The notes under the pieces are model-generated. The model worked only from the letters and a program-made list of their open reading frames with translations, made no database searches and had not been told where the DNA came from. Positions 26,043 through 35,569 of a stretch of DNA of 41,605 bases are shown in pieces. This DNA is from Burkholderiaceae bacterium (lineage in GTDB: Bacteria; Pseudomonadota; Gammaproteobacteria; Burkholderiales; Burkholderiaceae_C). Made by a program: the position numbers and the translations under genes. The stretch is taken from the NCBI GenBank assembly GCA_016790515.1, contig JAEUOY010000002.1, positions 1 to 41,605 on the forward strand, given 5' to 3'. Position 1 is the stretch's first letter. The number at the start of each line of letters is the position of its first letter.

Positions 26043-26400
26043 GGCTCAGCTTGCGTCGAACGTCTACCGAATGCCTTGGGCCGATTCATTGCCTTGCCGC
26101 CTGGCCGGCACGCTTGTCTTGGCCGCCTCGACCCGTCGTGCTGCCATCGGGATCGCGCGGTTTTCAGGCGGCGGTGATCGGCATCGCCGTCAGCGACCGA
26201 GCGGAACTCGTCTTCGGCCCGCTGTCGGGATCGTGCAAGGCCGTCGACCTGGGTGCGAACCCTCGCATCGCACCCATGATGGGCTGGGACGAAGGACGGA
26301 TCGCCCGGGTGGAGGGTCTTGCCGACGAGCCGATCGGAAACCAACGTCGGCAGCTGCGGAAGGTCCACCTTCATCGCCTTCCTGACGGCCATGAGCGAGC
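26043..26400 (+). pseudogene. Decayed pyridoxamine 5'-phosphate oxidase-like (flavin-binding) gene
   Basis: From about 26162 one frame reads FQAAVIGIAVSDRAELVFGP, then NPRIAPMMGWDEG, ARVEGLADEPIG and RLPDGHERA, the usual order of blocks in small FMN-binding PNPOx-like proteins. The preceding N-terminal part (GRFIAL and GRHACLGRLDP) lies in a different frame, so a frameshift lies near 26145-26160. The C-terminal strand with the R-V-R-P-T-W-L region expected in relatives is absent: at about 26400 the sequence passes directly into acetyltransferase sequence. No intact start or ribosome-binding site was found. I consider it a remnant, not an expressed gene. Confidence 0.68.
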
Positions 26401-27034
26401 GGCGCCGTCGGCCCGATCGATGCACTTCGCGAGGCTGTTGGCGTCGACGGCACGCACCTGATGGTGCTGGGGGCTGAGGTCGGCGAACCCTTCGACGCGC
26501 TTCGTACCCGGTGGACACCGCCGACCCGGGCGTGCTTGCCGAGGTGTTCCGCAGCTACCCGGGCGTGTCGGTCAATGACCACCCCGCCGACCGCTTCGCG
26601 GCGATCGGGCGCGCAGCGCGGCAGTTGCTCGAACCAGTGCCCCTGCACGAAACCACGGCCCGGGCTCGGTGCGCGAACGCTTCACGGCGCAAGCAGGCAA
26701 GGTTCTGCGGCACGGGGCCGATCTCGACACGGTGGCGCTCGCCCACCATGCCGGGTACCCGGCCGAGATTCCGGACAAGATCCGAGTTCGCCGCCGCTAC
26801 CTGCACGCAGAGCGTGGCGAGGACTGGATCGAGAGCCTCGACGACACCGACGGCATCGCGATCTGGCAAGGAGGGGACGACTTCCCGCAGGACTACCGGG
26901 ACTACCGGTCCAGTAGCGCGGTTCGGACCGGTCCGGTCGGGCACTGCGAGGCGGAGCCGTTCGACGCGGGGCCGTTCGTACGCTTCGCGGTCGACTGGTC
27001 GAATCGGCACCTGGGCACGGCTGCGCCACGCTGA
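26401..27034 (+). pseudogene. Decayed aminoglycoside 3-N-acetyltransferase (AAC(3)) family gene
   Basis: Three consecutive segments match the AAC(3) family in order but in three frames. They are DALREAVGVDGTHLMVLGAE and EPFDALRT (from 26401), ADPGVLAEVFRSYPGVSVND with HPADRFAAIGRAARQLLEPV (from about 26511), and GSVRERFTAQAGKVLRHGAD, then IPDKIRVRRRYLHAERGEDW, and GPVGHCEAEPFDAGPFVRFA (to the TGA at 27032-27034). The frame changes lie near 26508 and 26655, each explained by a single-base indel. The N-terminal 40-70 residues are missing. The family catalytic region reads LAHHAGYPA where HxAEY is usual, a further sign of decay. No functional enzyme is expected, and no inference about drug phenotype is warranted. 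Confidence 0.72.
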
Positions 27035-27074
27035 GGTCGCCTGGTGCGCCACTCGCTGCGTCGGGTGCTCGGCG

Positions 27075-27485
27075 CTATCGACCGCCGCTGCGCAGGACCT
27101 CGACCGCGAAGATCACGAAGGCCAGCCATGCCACCGTGAACACGACCGTCCTGGCCATGAAGAGGCCGAACCCGCTGAGGTGGATGCCTGCATGGGCCAG
27201 CCGGGCGAAGAAGTAGGTGGCGGCGCAAGCCTGGGTCACCGCATTGGACAGGCCCATGGCGTCGGCGACCAGGACGGCGGCCGCAAATGGGGCGAAGCTC
27301 TCGACCGAGTTGAGGTGAGCCCGGTTGGCGCGGTTGACCCAGTCGGGCACCGGCGACGTGGGCGCCCTGCGGTAGTCGGCCGGGGACGGCAGGCCTCGCG
27401 CCAGAACGTAGCCGATGACCACCGGAATCCACAGCGAGCCGGTCAGCAACGCCGAGCACAGGAGGTAGAACAGCTCTGGCTTCAT
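27075..27485 (-). CDS. MAPEG family membrane protein
   Basis: Protein of 136 residues with four predicted transmembrane helices (ELFYLLCSALLTGSLWIPVV, FAPFAAAVLVADAMGL, ACAATYFFARLAHAGIHL, ARTVVFTVAWLAFVIFAVEV). The pattern RANRAHLNSVESFAPFAA is the glutathione/eicosanoid-family MAPEG signature (the N and E residues on helix 2). The start at 27485 is preferred because GGGAGG lies about 5 bases upstream, giving the N terminus MKPELFYLL. The longer start at 27524 would overlap the operator. It is divergent from the arsR-type gene. The substrate is unknown. Confidence 0.84.
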   Translation of the reverse strand: MKPELFYLLCSALLTGSLWIPVVIGYVLARGLPSPADYRRAPTSPVPDWVNRANRAHLNSVESFAPFAAAVLVADAMGLSNAVTQACAATYFFARLAHAGIHLSGFGLFMARTVVFTVAWLAFVIFAVEVLRSGGR

Positions 27486-27523
27486 GAGATCCTCCCGCGC
27501 AGGCGCCCGTTGGACGGGCTCCA

Positions 27524-27542
27524 TGGTAACCTAGATGTTCCA
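27524..27542. promoter_or_regulatory. Candidate ArsR-family operator, copy 1
   Basis: TGGTAAC, six bases, GTTCCA spans the start region of the arsR-type gene and the divergent MAPEG promoter. The arms are partially inverted (TGGTAAC against GTT.CA). A second site with identical arm sequence and identical 6-base spacing lies upstream of the SRPBCC gene at 28274, which is the main support. No independent promoter hexamers could be assigned with confidence. Confidence 0.5.
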
Positions 27543-27829
27543 TGAATGCATTCGATGCCCTGGGCAATCCGGTCCGCCGCAGGATTCTGGTCGAGTTGAG
27601 GCGCTCACCTCTGCCGGTCGGCGCGCTGGCCGAGAGGTTCTCGATCAGCCGCCCCGCCGTGTCGCGTCATCTGCGGGTGCTGCAGGACGCCGGCCTGGTC
27701 AATCCTGTCGAGCGCGGGGCGCAGAACATCTACGCCATCCGTGTCCAGGGGTTCCGCAGTGTTCAGGAGTTCATCGACAGTTTCTGGGACGAGGCCTTGT
27801 CGCAACTGGAACGCCTGGCCACGCGATGA
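27542..27829 (+). CDS. ArsR-family helix-turn-helix transcriptional regulator
   Basis: Winged-helix repressor of 95 residues. The family pattern is MNAFDALGNPVRRRILVELR, then the recognition helix region RFSISRPAVSRHLRVLQDAG and the wing LVNPVERGAQNIYAI. No metal-binding cysteine pair is present (ELCVCDL-type motif absent), so it is not an arsenic/metal sensor of the classic kind; the ligand is unknown. The ATG at 27542 has no clear ribosome-binding site and lies at the operator, so a leaderless or very short leader mRNA is possible. The stop overlaps the following SRPBCC gene as ATGA, the standard ArsR-SRPBCC two-gene arrangement. Confidence 0.88.
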   Translation: MNAFDALGNPVRRRILVELRRSPLPVGALAERFSISRPAVSRHLRVLQDAGLVNPVERGAQNIYAIRVQGFRSVQEFIDSFWDEALSQLERLATR

Positions 27830-28245
27830 TCGTCAAGAGCGTGTTCCTGGCCTGCCGGCCCGATCGGGCCTTCGAACTGTTCACCGATCAGGCCGGACTG
27901 TGGTGGCCTGCCGCCCGGCGTCACACGAAGGATGCGAACAGCACGATCCGCATGGCAGCCGCCGGGCGCTTCTACGAGCGGTCGCGGGACGGCACTGAGG
28001 TCGAACTCGGGGTCGTCCGCCAGTTCGAACCCGGCAAGCGCCTGGTCCTCGACTGGTTTCCCGGCACCGGCCCGGAGGCGCCGTCCCAGGTCGAGATCAC
28101 GTTCGAACCCGTCGACGGCGGCACGAAGGTCACCGTGCGCCACGACCGCGGTGCCGTCGACGACGCTGTCTTCGGGCGCGATGCCACCACCTACGATCGG
28201 TCCTGGGATCTCGTGCTGACTTCGGCGGCTGCCTTCGCTTGTTGA
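27826..28245 (+). CDS. SRPBCC (AHSA1-like) family protein, partner of the ArsR regulator
   Basis: Protein of 139 residues with the Bet v1/START-like fold, marked by the N-terminal VFLACRPDRAFELFTDQAG, the WWP turn, GRFYERSRDGTEVELGVVRQ, RLVLDWFPG and the QVEITFEPVDGGTKVTVRHD strand pair. These proteins bind hydrophobic ligands in a cavity; in ArsR-coupled pairs their role is generally undetermined. Translation is coupled to the regulator by a 4-base overlap. The C terminus ends shortly after SWDLVLTSAAAF, a little shorter than most relatives. Confidence 0.84.
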   Translation: MIVKSVFLACRPDRAFELFTDQAGLWWPAARRHTKDANSTIRMAAAGRFYERSRDGTEVELGVVRQFEPGKRLVLDWFPGTGPEAPSQVEITFEPVDGGTKVTVRHDRGAVDDAVFGRDATTYDRSWDLVLTSAAAFAC

Positions 28246-28246
28246 C

Positions 28247-28265
28247 TGGTAACGCCAGAGTTACA
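28247..28265 (+). promoter_or_regulatory. Candidate ArsR-family operator, copy 2
   Basis: TGGTAAC, GCCAGA, GTTACA. The inner bases GTAAC and GTTAC form an exact inverted repeat with 6-base spacing, directly upstream of the second SRPBCC gene. It shares TGGTAAC, N6 and GTT.CA with the site at 27524-27542. This suggests that the ArsR regulator controls both the first operon and this downstream gene. Confidence 0.5.
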
Positions 28266-28273
28266 TTGGCGCA

Positions 28274-28696
28274 ATGAGATCGTTCGCTACCAGCATCGTG
28301 ATCCGGGGCGCGCCCGGCGCCATCTGGCAGGTGCTCACCGATGCGCCGGCCTACCCGCGATGGAACTCCACGGTGAAACGTGTCGTGGGCACCATCGCCT
28401 TGGGCAGCACGGTGACGGTGCACGCCGAGGTGGCGCCAGGCCGGGCCTTCCCGGTCAAGGTCGTGGTGATGGACGCGCCCAGGCGCATGGTTTGGCGTGG
28501 CGGCATGCCGCTCGGCCTGTTCAGGGGTGAGCGGGTGTTCGAACTGCGTCCAGACACCGAAGGCCGTGTCGAGTTCATGATGCGCGAGGACTATTCGGGC
28601 TTGCTGGCGCCGCTGATCACGAAGTCCATTCCCGACCTGCAACCGGCATTCGATCAGTTCGCGGCGTGCCTGAAGGCGCGTGTCGAAGGGCGCTGA
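28274..28696 (+). CDS. SRPBCC / polyketide cyclase-like family protein
   Basis: Protein of 140 residues with the Bet v1-like (SRPBCC) pattern: MRSFATSIVIRGAPGAIWQV, WNSTVKRVVGTIALGSTVTV, a hydrophobic strand set (MVWRGGMPLGLFRGERVFEL), and a C-terminal helix LQPAFDQFAACLKARVE. It lies 28 bases after the AHSA1-like gene on the same strand, but the candidate operator between them suggests its own regulated promoter. No close catalytic motif is evident. Function unknown. Confidence 0.82.
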   Translation: MRSFATSIVIRGAPGAIWQVLTDAPAYPRWNSTVKRVVGTIALGSTVTVHAEVAPGRAFPVKVVVMDAPRRMVWRGGMPLGLFRGERVFELRPDTEGRVEFMMREDYSGLLAPLITKSIPDLQPAFDQFAACLKARVEGR

Positions 28697-28868
28697 GCAC
28701 GGGCAGTTCTGCGGCGGCCGCCGGCACGGCAGTGGCGCCGTGGGAGCGGGCGACACCACCGGGCACGTCCGAACTCCTCGCCTGGCGCGACCCTTCGCTG
28801 GATCCGGCGCCACGCCGGCCCACTGCAAGCCAGTCTTGCGTCGCCGTTCGGCCGCCATGGGCCCAGCC

Positions 28869-28897
28869 TACAATGCCTTGACCAAGGCTGGTCAAGG
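28869..28897 (+). promoter_or_regulatory. Promoter and palindromic operator of the Phd/PIN toxin-antitoxin operon
   Basis: A -10 hexamer TACAAT at 28869-28874 is followed at once by an exact inverted repeat CCTTGACC, six bases, GGTCAAGG (28876-28897), which would cover the transcription start. Phd/YefM antitoxins autorepress through such palindromes. The -35 element is weak (TTCGGC about 16 bases upstream), so it is stated with less certainty. The preceding stretch from 28697 shows no other supported gene. Confidence 0.7.
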
Positions 28898-28905
28898 TGA
28901 GCGCG

Positions 28906-29166
28906 GTGCAAGTCAACATCTACGAAGCGAAGACGCGCCTGTCCGAACTGGTCGAGAAGGCGCGCCAGGGCGAGACCGTGGTGATCGCCAAGAACGGGAC
29001 GCCGCTGGCCAAGCTGGTGGCGCTGGACGCCGCGCCGAAGAAGAAGATCGTCTTCGGCTCGATGAAGGGCGAGATCGACATCGCCGACGATTTCGACGCG
29101 CCGTTGCCGGACGACCTGCTGGCGTTGTTCGAGGGCCGGGATCCGGCCACGCCCGGATCGCCGTGA
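28906..29166 (+). CDS. Phd/YefM-family antitoxin
   Basis: Antitoxin of 86 residues: the N-terminal DNA-binding part VNIYEAKTRLSELVEKARQ and GETVVIAKNGTPLAKLV are typical of Phd/YefM proteins. The C-terminal tail, which would bind the toxin, is acidic (DDFDAPLPDDLLALFEG). A GTG at 28906 is preferred since AAGGTGA lies 5 bases upstream. A GTG at 28897 is the alternative and would add three residues, but it sits inside the operator. The stop overlaps the PIN toxin start (GTGA), giving the standard antitoxin-toxin order. Confidence 0.85.
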   Translation: MQVNIYEAKTRLSELVEKARQGETVVIAKNGTPLAKLVALDAAPKKKIVFGSMKGEIDIADDFDAPLPDDLLALFEGRDPATPGSP

Positions 29167-29540
29167 AGCTGCTGCTCGACACGCACATCCTGCTGTGGGT
29201 GATGCAGGATGCGCCGCAGCTCAGCCTGGCTGCGAGGCGCCTGCTCGACGAGGCTGATACCCTGCATGTCAGCACCGTCTCGCTGTGGGAGGTGGCGATC
29301 AAGCGCAACCTGGGCAAGCTCAGGCTCGACCCCGATGCGCTGGATGCGCATCTGGCCGCCAGCCCGGTACAGCCGCTGGCGATCGAATGGACACATGCGC
29401 GCCGGCTCCGTTCACTGCCGGCGCTTCACGGAGATCCGTTCGACCGCATGCTGGTGGCGCAGGCGATGTCCGAGCCGCTGCACTTGCTGACCCACGATGC
29501 GGCGCTCGTGCCGTATTCCGATCTCGTGATCCTGGTCTGA
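29163..29540 (+). CDS. PIN-domain toxin (VapC-like ribonuclease)
   Basis: PIN-domain protein of 125 residues. The conserved acidic metal-binding residues are in LLLDTHILLWVM (Asp6), STVSLWEVAIKRNLGK (Glu), and HGDPFDRMLVAQAM (Asp pair), as expected for Mg2+-dependent RNases. Relatives of this VapC subgroup cut specific RNAs; the target here is unknown. The start is GTG at 29163, overlapping the antitoxin stop, a common arrangement. parC begins 42 bases downstream and could be affected by read-through. Confidence 0.87.
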   Translation: MKLLLDTHILLWVMQDAPQLSLAARRLLDEADTLHVSTVSLWEVAIKRNLGKLRLDPDALDAHLAASPVQPLAIEWTHARRLRSLPALHGDPFDRMLVAQAMSEPLHLLTHDAALVPYSDLVILV

Positions 29541-29582
29541 GCGCCCGCACGCGCTCAGCCGTTTCGTCGCTTCCCCAATCCG

Positions 29583-31916
<2,334 letters not shown>

Positions 31917-31930
31917 TCGCTGCCGCCGGC

Positions 31931-32551
31931 TCAGCTGGCCAGCGCATAGGGCCCGCCGCGTTGCAGCGAGCGCTGGTAGGCCGGCCGCGCCTGGCAGCGC
32001 CGGACCCAGGCATCCATCGCCGGGTACTGCGCGCGCAGGTCGCGTGAGGCTTCGCCGACGAAGCTCATCTGGACGTCGGCGCCGGTCAGGTCGTTGCCGA
32101 CCAGCCAGTCGCGGCCCTGCAGCGAGCGGTCGATGTAGCCCAGGTGGTTGGCCAGTTCGCTGTCGATGCGCGGCTTCAGCGGTGCTGCCGCGTCGCCCAG
32201 CCGAGAGGTGTACAGCCGCAGCATCAGCGGCAGCATCGCCGAGCCCTCGGCATAGTGCAGCCACTGGCCGTAGACCTCGTGGTCGCGGCTGCCCGGCGCC
32301 GGCTGCAGCCGGCCATGGCCATGGTGGCGGATCAGGTAGTCGACGATCGCGCCGGATTCGTGCACCGTCAGCCCGTTCTCCTCGATCACCGGCGACTTGC
32401 CCAGCGGGTGCACCGCCAGCAGTTCGGGTGGCGCCAGCCGGGTGCTGGCGTTGCGCTGATAGTGGCGGATCTCGTAGGGCACGCCCAGTTCCTCGAGCAG
32501 CCACAGCACGCGCTGCGAGCGCGAATCGTTGAGGTGGTGGACGGTGATCAT
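31931..32551 (-). CDS. Glutathione S-transferase
   Basis: Glutathione transferase of 206 residues with a thioredoxin-like N-terminal domain (ITVHHLNDSRSQRVLWLLEE, VHPLGKSPVIEENGLTVHES) and an all-helical C-terminal domain (DWLVGNDLTGADVQMSF). The catalytic Ser or Tyr is probably the Ser in SRSQR. The start ATG at 32551 has GGGAGG 8 bases upstream. It is divergent from the TauD-like gene across a 146-base region that holds a TAGACT -10-like hexamer (32652-32657) without a supporting -35. The substrate is unknown. Confidence 0.89.
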   Translation of the reverse strand: MITVHHLNDSRSQRVLWLLEELGVPYEIRHYQRNASTRLAPPELLAVHPLGKSPVIEENGLTVHESGAIVDYLIRHHGHGRLQPAPGSRDHEVYGQWLHYAEGSAMLPLMLRLYTSRLGDAAAPLKPRIDSELANHLGYIDRSLQGRDWLVGNDLTGADVQMSFVGEASRDLRAQYPAMDAWVRRCQARPAYQRSLQRGGPYALAS

Positions 32552-32697
32552 CGGCAAGGCCTCCCGAGTTGCGGACCCGTCGATTGTGCGAGGCCGGCTT
32601 CCGCCGTGCATCACGGGTTTGCGCCCGTAGGCGCGGCGGCGCCTGGCCCTCTAGACTGCCCCGCAGGGGCGCGATGCAGCCCCACCGAGGAGCCCCG

Positions 32698-33543
32698 ATG
32701 ACGCTGAACGTGGCCGTTCAACCCGCCCCCTGCGGCGCGCTGGTGCGCGGCGTCGATCTGCGCCGGCCGCTCGACGACTCGACAGCGTGCGAGATCCGCC
32801 ACCACTGGCTGCAGCACCTGGTGCTGGCGTTCCCCGACCAGCCGATGTCGGTCGACGACCTCGAACGCTTCGCGTCCAGCGTCGGCCCGTTCGGCCCCGA
32901 CCCGTACTTCGAGGCGATTCCAGGCCACCCGCATGTCGCGCAGGTCAAGCGCGAGGCCGACGAGACCAGCAGCCTGTTTGCCGACAACTTCCATTCCGAC
33001 TGGAGCTTCCTGGCCAGCCCGCCGGCGGCCACGCTGCTGTACGGCGACATCATTCCGCCGGTCGGCGGCGACACGCTGTTCGCCAACCAGTACCTGGCCT
33101 GGGACGCGCTGCCGGCGGCGATGAAGTCGATGCTGGCCGACCGGCAGGGCGTGCACTCGGCGCGGCGCGGCTACTCGCGCCAGGGCCGCTACGGCGAGAA
33201 CGACAAGGGCCGCTCGATGGCGATCCGCTACGACGATTCGGCGCTGGCCACCCAGCTGCACCCGATCGCCCGCCGCCACCCCGAGACCGGCCGCACCGCG
33301 CTGTTCGTCAGCCCCGGCTACACGATAGCCATCGCCGGCATGCCCGACGACGAGGCCCAGCCGCTGCTGCTGGAGCTGTTCAAGCACCAGGCCAAGGCCG
33401 AATTCGTCTACGCCCACCGCTGGTCGCAGGGCACGCTGCTGATGTGGGACAACCGCTGCCTGGTGCATGCCGCCACCGGCGGCTACGACGGCCACCGCCG
33501 GCTGCTGCACCGCATCACCGTCGGCGAGCGGCCTGCATCCTGA
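32698..33543 (+). CDS. TauD/TfdA-family Fe(II)/2-oxoglutarate dioxygenase
   Basis: Dioxygenase of 281 residues that couples 2-oxoglutarate decarboxylation to substrate hydroxylation. The metal triad is the H-X-D in FHSDWSF with the distal His in CLVHAATGGYDG, and the 2-oxoglutarate arginine in HRRLLHR. GAGGAG lies 6-8 bases before the ATG at 32698. Members act on taurine, 2,4-D, and other small acids; no sulfonate or herbicide genes are near, so the substrate is open. It is followed by a 187-base gap before the Kor cluster. Confidence 0.88.
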   Translation: MTLNVAVQPAPCGALVRGVDLRRPLDDSTACEIRHHWLQHLVLAFPDQPMSVDDLERFASSVGPFGPDPYFEAIPGHPHVAQVKREADETSSLFADNFHSDWSFLASPPAATLLYGDIIPPVGGDTLFANQYLAWDALPAAMKSMLADRQGVHSARRGYSRQGRYGENDKGRSMAIRYDDSALATQLHPIARRHPETGRTALFVSPGYTIAIAGMPDDEAQPLLLELFKHQAKAEFVYAHRWSQGTLLMWDNRCLVHAATGGYDGHRRLLHRITVGERPAS

Positions 33544-33616
33544 CGCACTGGCGCAAGGGCCGTGCAATCGATCATCGAATCCTTGTCACCTGCGCGACGG
33601 GCGGGTTGCCCCGGCG

Positions 33617-33645
33617 TTTCCAGCGCCCGAGGCGCGGCGTAGACT
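33617..33645 (+). promoter_or_regulatory. Possible promoter of the 2-oxoacid:ferredoxin oxidoreductase cluster
   Basis: TTTCCA (33617-33622) and TAGACT (33640-33645) are separated by 17 bases and lie 86 bases before the first gene of the cluster. Match to sigma-70 consensus is moderate at both hexamers. No operator-like repeat was found here. Confidence 0.35.
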
Positions 33646-33730
33646 GCAAGCCATCAGAAGGCGTGCCCACCCGGGGCAGCTGGCTTGGGCTCTCGGGACG
33701 GCGGACACGTCAGAGCAGGAGACTTCTCGA

Positions 33731-35569
33731 GTGCGCCCCACCGATGCGGCCGACCCGGACTACTTCCACAAGGTCGTCGATTGCCAATGGGCGTGCCCCG
33801 CCCACACCCCCGTCCCCGAGTACATCCGCCTGATCGCCCAGGGTCGCTACGACCAGGCCTACATGGTCAACTGGGTGTCCAACGTCTTCCCCGGCATCCT
33901 CGGCCGCACCTGCGACCGGCCCTGCGAGCCGGCCTGCCGGCGCGGTCGGGTCGAGGAGGCCAATGCGGCCAAGCCCGAACCGGTGGCGATCTGCAGGCTC
34001 AAGCGGGTGGCGGCCGACTACAAGGGCGGCGAGGTGCGCGCGATGATGCCGCGGCCGCAGCCGCGCAACGGCAAGCGCGTGGCCTGTGTCGGCGGCGGTC
34101 CGGCCTCGCTGACCGTCGCGCGCGACCTGGCCAGCCAGGGCTATTCGGTCACCGTGTTCGACGGCGACCCGAAAGCCGGCGGCTTCATGCGCACCCAGGT
34201 GCCGCGCTTCCGCCTGCCCGAACACGTGATCGACGAGGAGGTCGGCTACGTGCTCGGCCAGGGCGCCGAATTCCACGGCAGCCGGCGCATCGATTCGATG
34301 AAGGACCTGCTGGCCCAGCCCTGGGACGCGGTCTTCGTCGGCTGCGGCGCACCGCGCGGGCGCGACCTGCAGATCCCTGGCCGCCAGGAGGCAGCGGCCG
34401 ACATCCACATCGGCATCGACTGGCTGGCCTCGGTGTCCTTCGGCCATGTCACCTCGGTGAAGAAGCGGGTGATCGTGCTCGGTGGCGGCAACACCGCGAT
34501 GGACTGCTGCCGCTCGGCGCGCCGCCTCGGCGCCGACGACGTCAAGGTGGTGGTGCGCTCGACCTTCGAGGACATGAAGGCCTCGCCCTGGGAGAAGGAA
34601 GACGCCCAGCACGAAGGCATCCCGATCCATCCCTGCCATGTGCCCAAGGCCTTCATCGTCGAGGGCGGCAGGCTGGTCGGCATGCGCTTCGAGCTGGTCG
34701 AGTCGGTCTACGACGCGAATGGCCGCCGCACGCTGAAGCCCACCGGCGCGCCCGACGTGGTGTTCGACTGCGACGAGGTGCTGGTGGCCGTAGGCCAGGA
34801 GAACGCCTTCCCGTGGATCGAGGCCGATTGCGGCGTCGAGTTCGACACCTGGGGGCTTCCGAAGCTCGATGCGAAGACCTTCCAGTCCACCGTGCCGAAG
34901 GTGTTCTTCGGCGGCGACGCGGCCTTCGGACCGAAGAACATCATCACCGCGGTCGCCCATGGCCACGAGGCCGCGGTGTCGATCGACCGCTTCCTGCACG
35001 GCGAGGCGGTCGCGCAGCGCCCGCCGCCGCACGTCAACCTGGTGTCGCAGAAGATGGGCATCCACGAGTGGAGCTACCACAACGCGCCCAGCGACGACAC
35101 CCGCTTCAAGGTGCCCTGGGCCGACGCCGAGCGCGCGCTGGCCAGCATCCGGGTCGAGGTCGAACTCGGCTTCGACCTCGAGACCGCGGTCAAGGAAGCC
35201 GAGCGCTGCCTGAACTGCGACGTGCAGACGGTGTTCACCGACAAGGCCTGCATCGAGTGCGATGCCTGCGTCGACATCTGCCCGATGGACTGCATCAGCT
35301 TCACCGACAACGGCGACGAGGCCGAGCTGCGCGGCCGCCTCAAGGCACCGGCGCTGCACGCCGACCAGGCGCTGTACGTCAGCGGCGCGCTGAAGACCGG
35401 CCGGGTGATGGTCAAGGACGAGGATGTCTGCCTGCACTGCGGCCTGTGCGCCGAGCGCTGCCCGACCGGCGCCTGGGACATGCAGAAGTTCCTGCTGCTG
35501 ACCACCAAGGCCGGCCCGGCCTGCCGTGACGGCAAGAAGCCGCAACCGAAGCAGGAGGCCCGCGCATGA
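33731..35569 (+). CDS. GltD-like FAD/NAD(P) oxidoreductase fused to a two-[4Fe-4S] ferredoxin
   Basis: Protein of 612 residues. The N-terminal Fe-S helical domain has Cys18, Cys22, Cys61, Cys65 and Cys69. An FAD dinucleotide fold (GGGPAS, 121-126) and a second nucleotide fold (VIVLGGGNTAMD) follow, as in the glutamate synthase small subunit. A C-terminal ferredoxin domain with two classic quartets (CIECDACVDICP and CLHCGLCAERCP) completes it. This layout suits NAD(P)H-ferredoxin electron exchange. The start is GTG at 33731 with AGGAGA 8 bases upstream; the frame is open further upstream but without similar signals. The stop overlaps the Kor alpha start (ATGA), so it is coupled to the oxidoreductase. 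Similar NADP:ferredoxin partners are known beside the Kor genes of denitrifying betaproteobacteria such as Thauera (from memory). Confidence 0.86.
   Translation: MRPTDAADPDYFHKVVDCQWACPAHTPVPEYIRLIAQGRYDQAYMVNWVSNVFPGILGRTCDRPCEPACRRGRVEEANAAKPEPVAICRLKRVAADYKGGEVRAMMPRPQPRNGKRVACVGGGPASLTVARDLASQGYSVTVFDGDPKAGGFMRTQVPRFRLPEHVIDEEVGYVLGQGAEFHGSRRIDSMKDLLAQPWDAVFVGCGAPRGRDLQIPGRQEAAADIHIGIDWLASVSFGHVTSVKKRVIVLGGGNTAMDCCRSARRLGADDVKVVVRSTFEDMKASPWEKEDAQHEGIPIHPCHVPKAFIVEGGRLVGMRFELVESVYDANGRRTLKPTGAPDVVFDCDEVLVAVGQENAFPWIEADCGVEFDTWGLPKLDAKTFQSTVPKVFFGGDAAFGPKNIITAVAHGHEAAVSIDRFLHGEAVAQRPPPHVNLVSQKMGIHEWSYHNAPSDDTRFKVPWADAERALASIRVEVELGFDLETAVKEAERCLNCDVQTVFTDKACIECDACVDICPMDCISFTDNGDEAELRGRLKAPALHADQALYVSGALKTGRVMVKDEDVCLHCGLCAERCPTGAWDMQKFLLLTTKAGPACRDGKKPQPKQEARA

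Noticed and set aside
26555-27052. Minus-strand frame in the region of the decayed acetyltransferase
   Set aside because: The plus strand shows ordered AAC(3) segments, while this frame matches nothing, so it was treated as a shadow.
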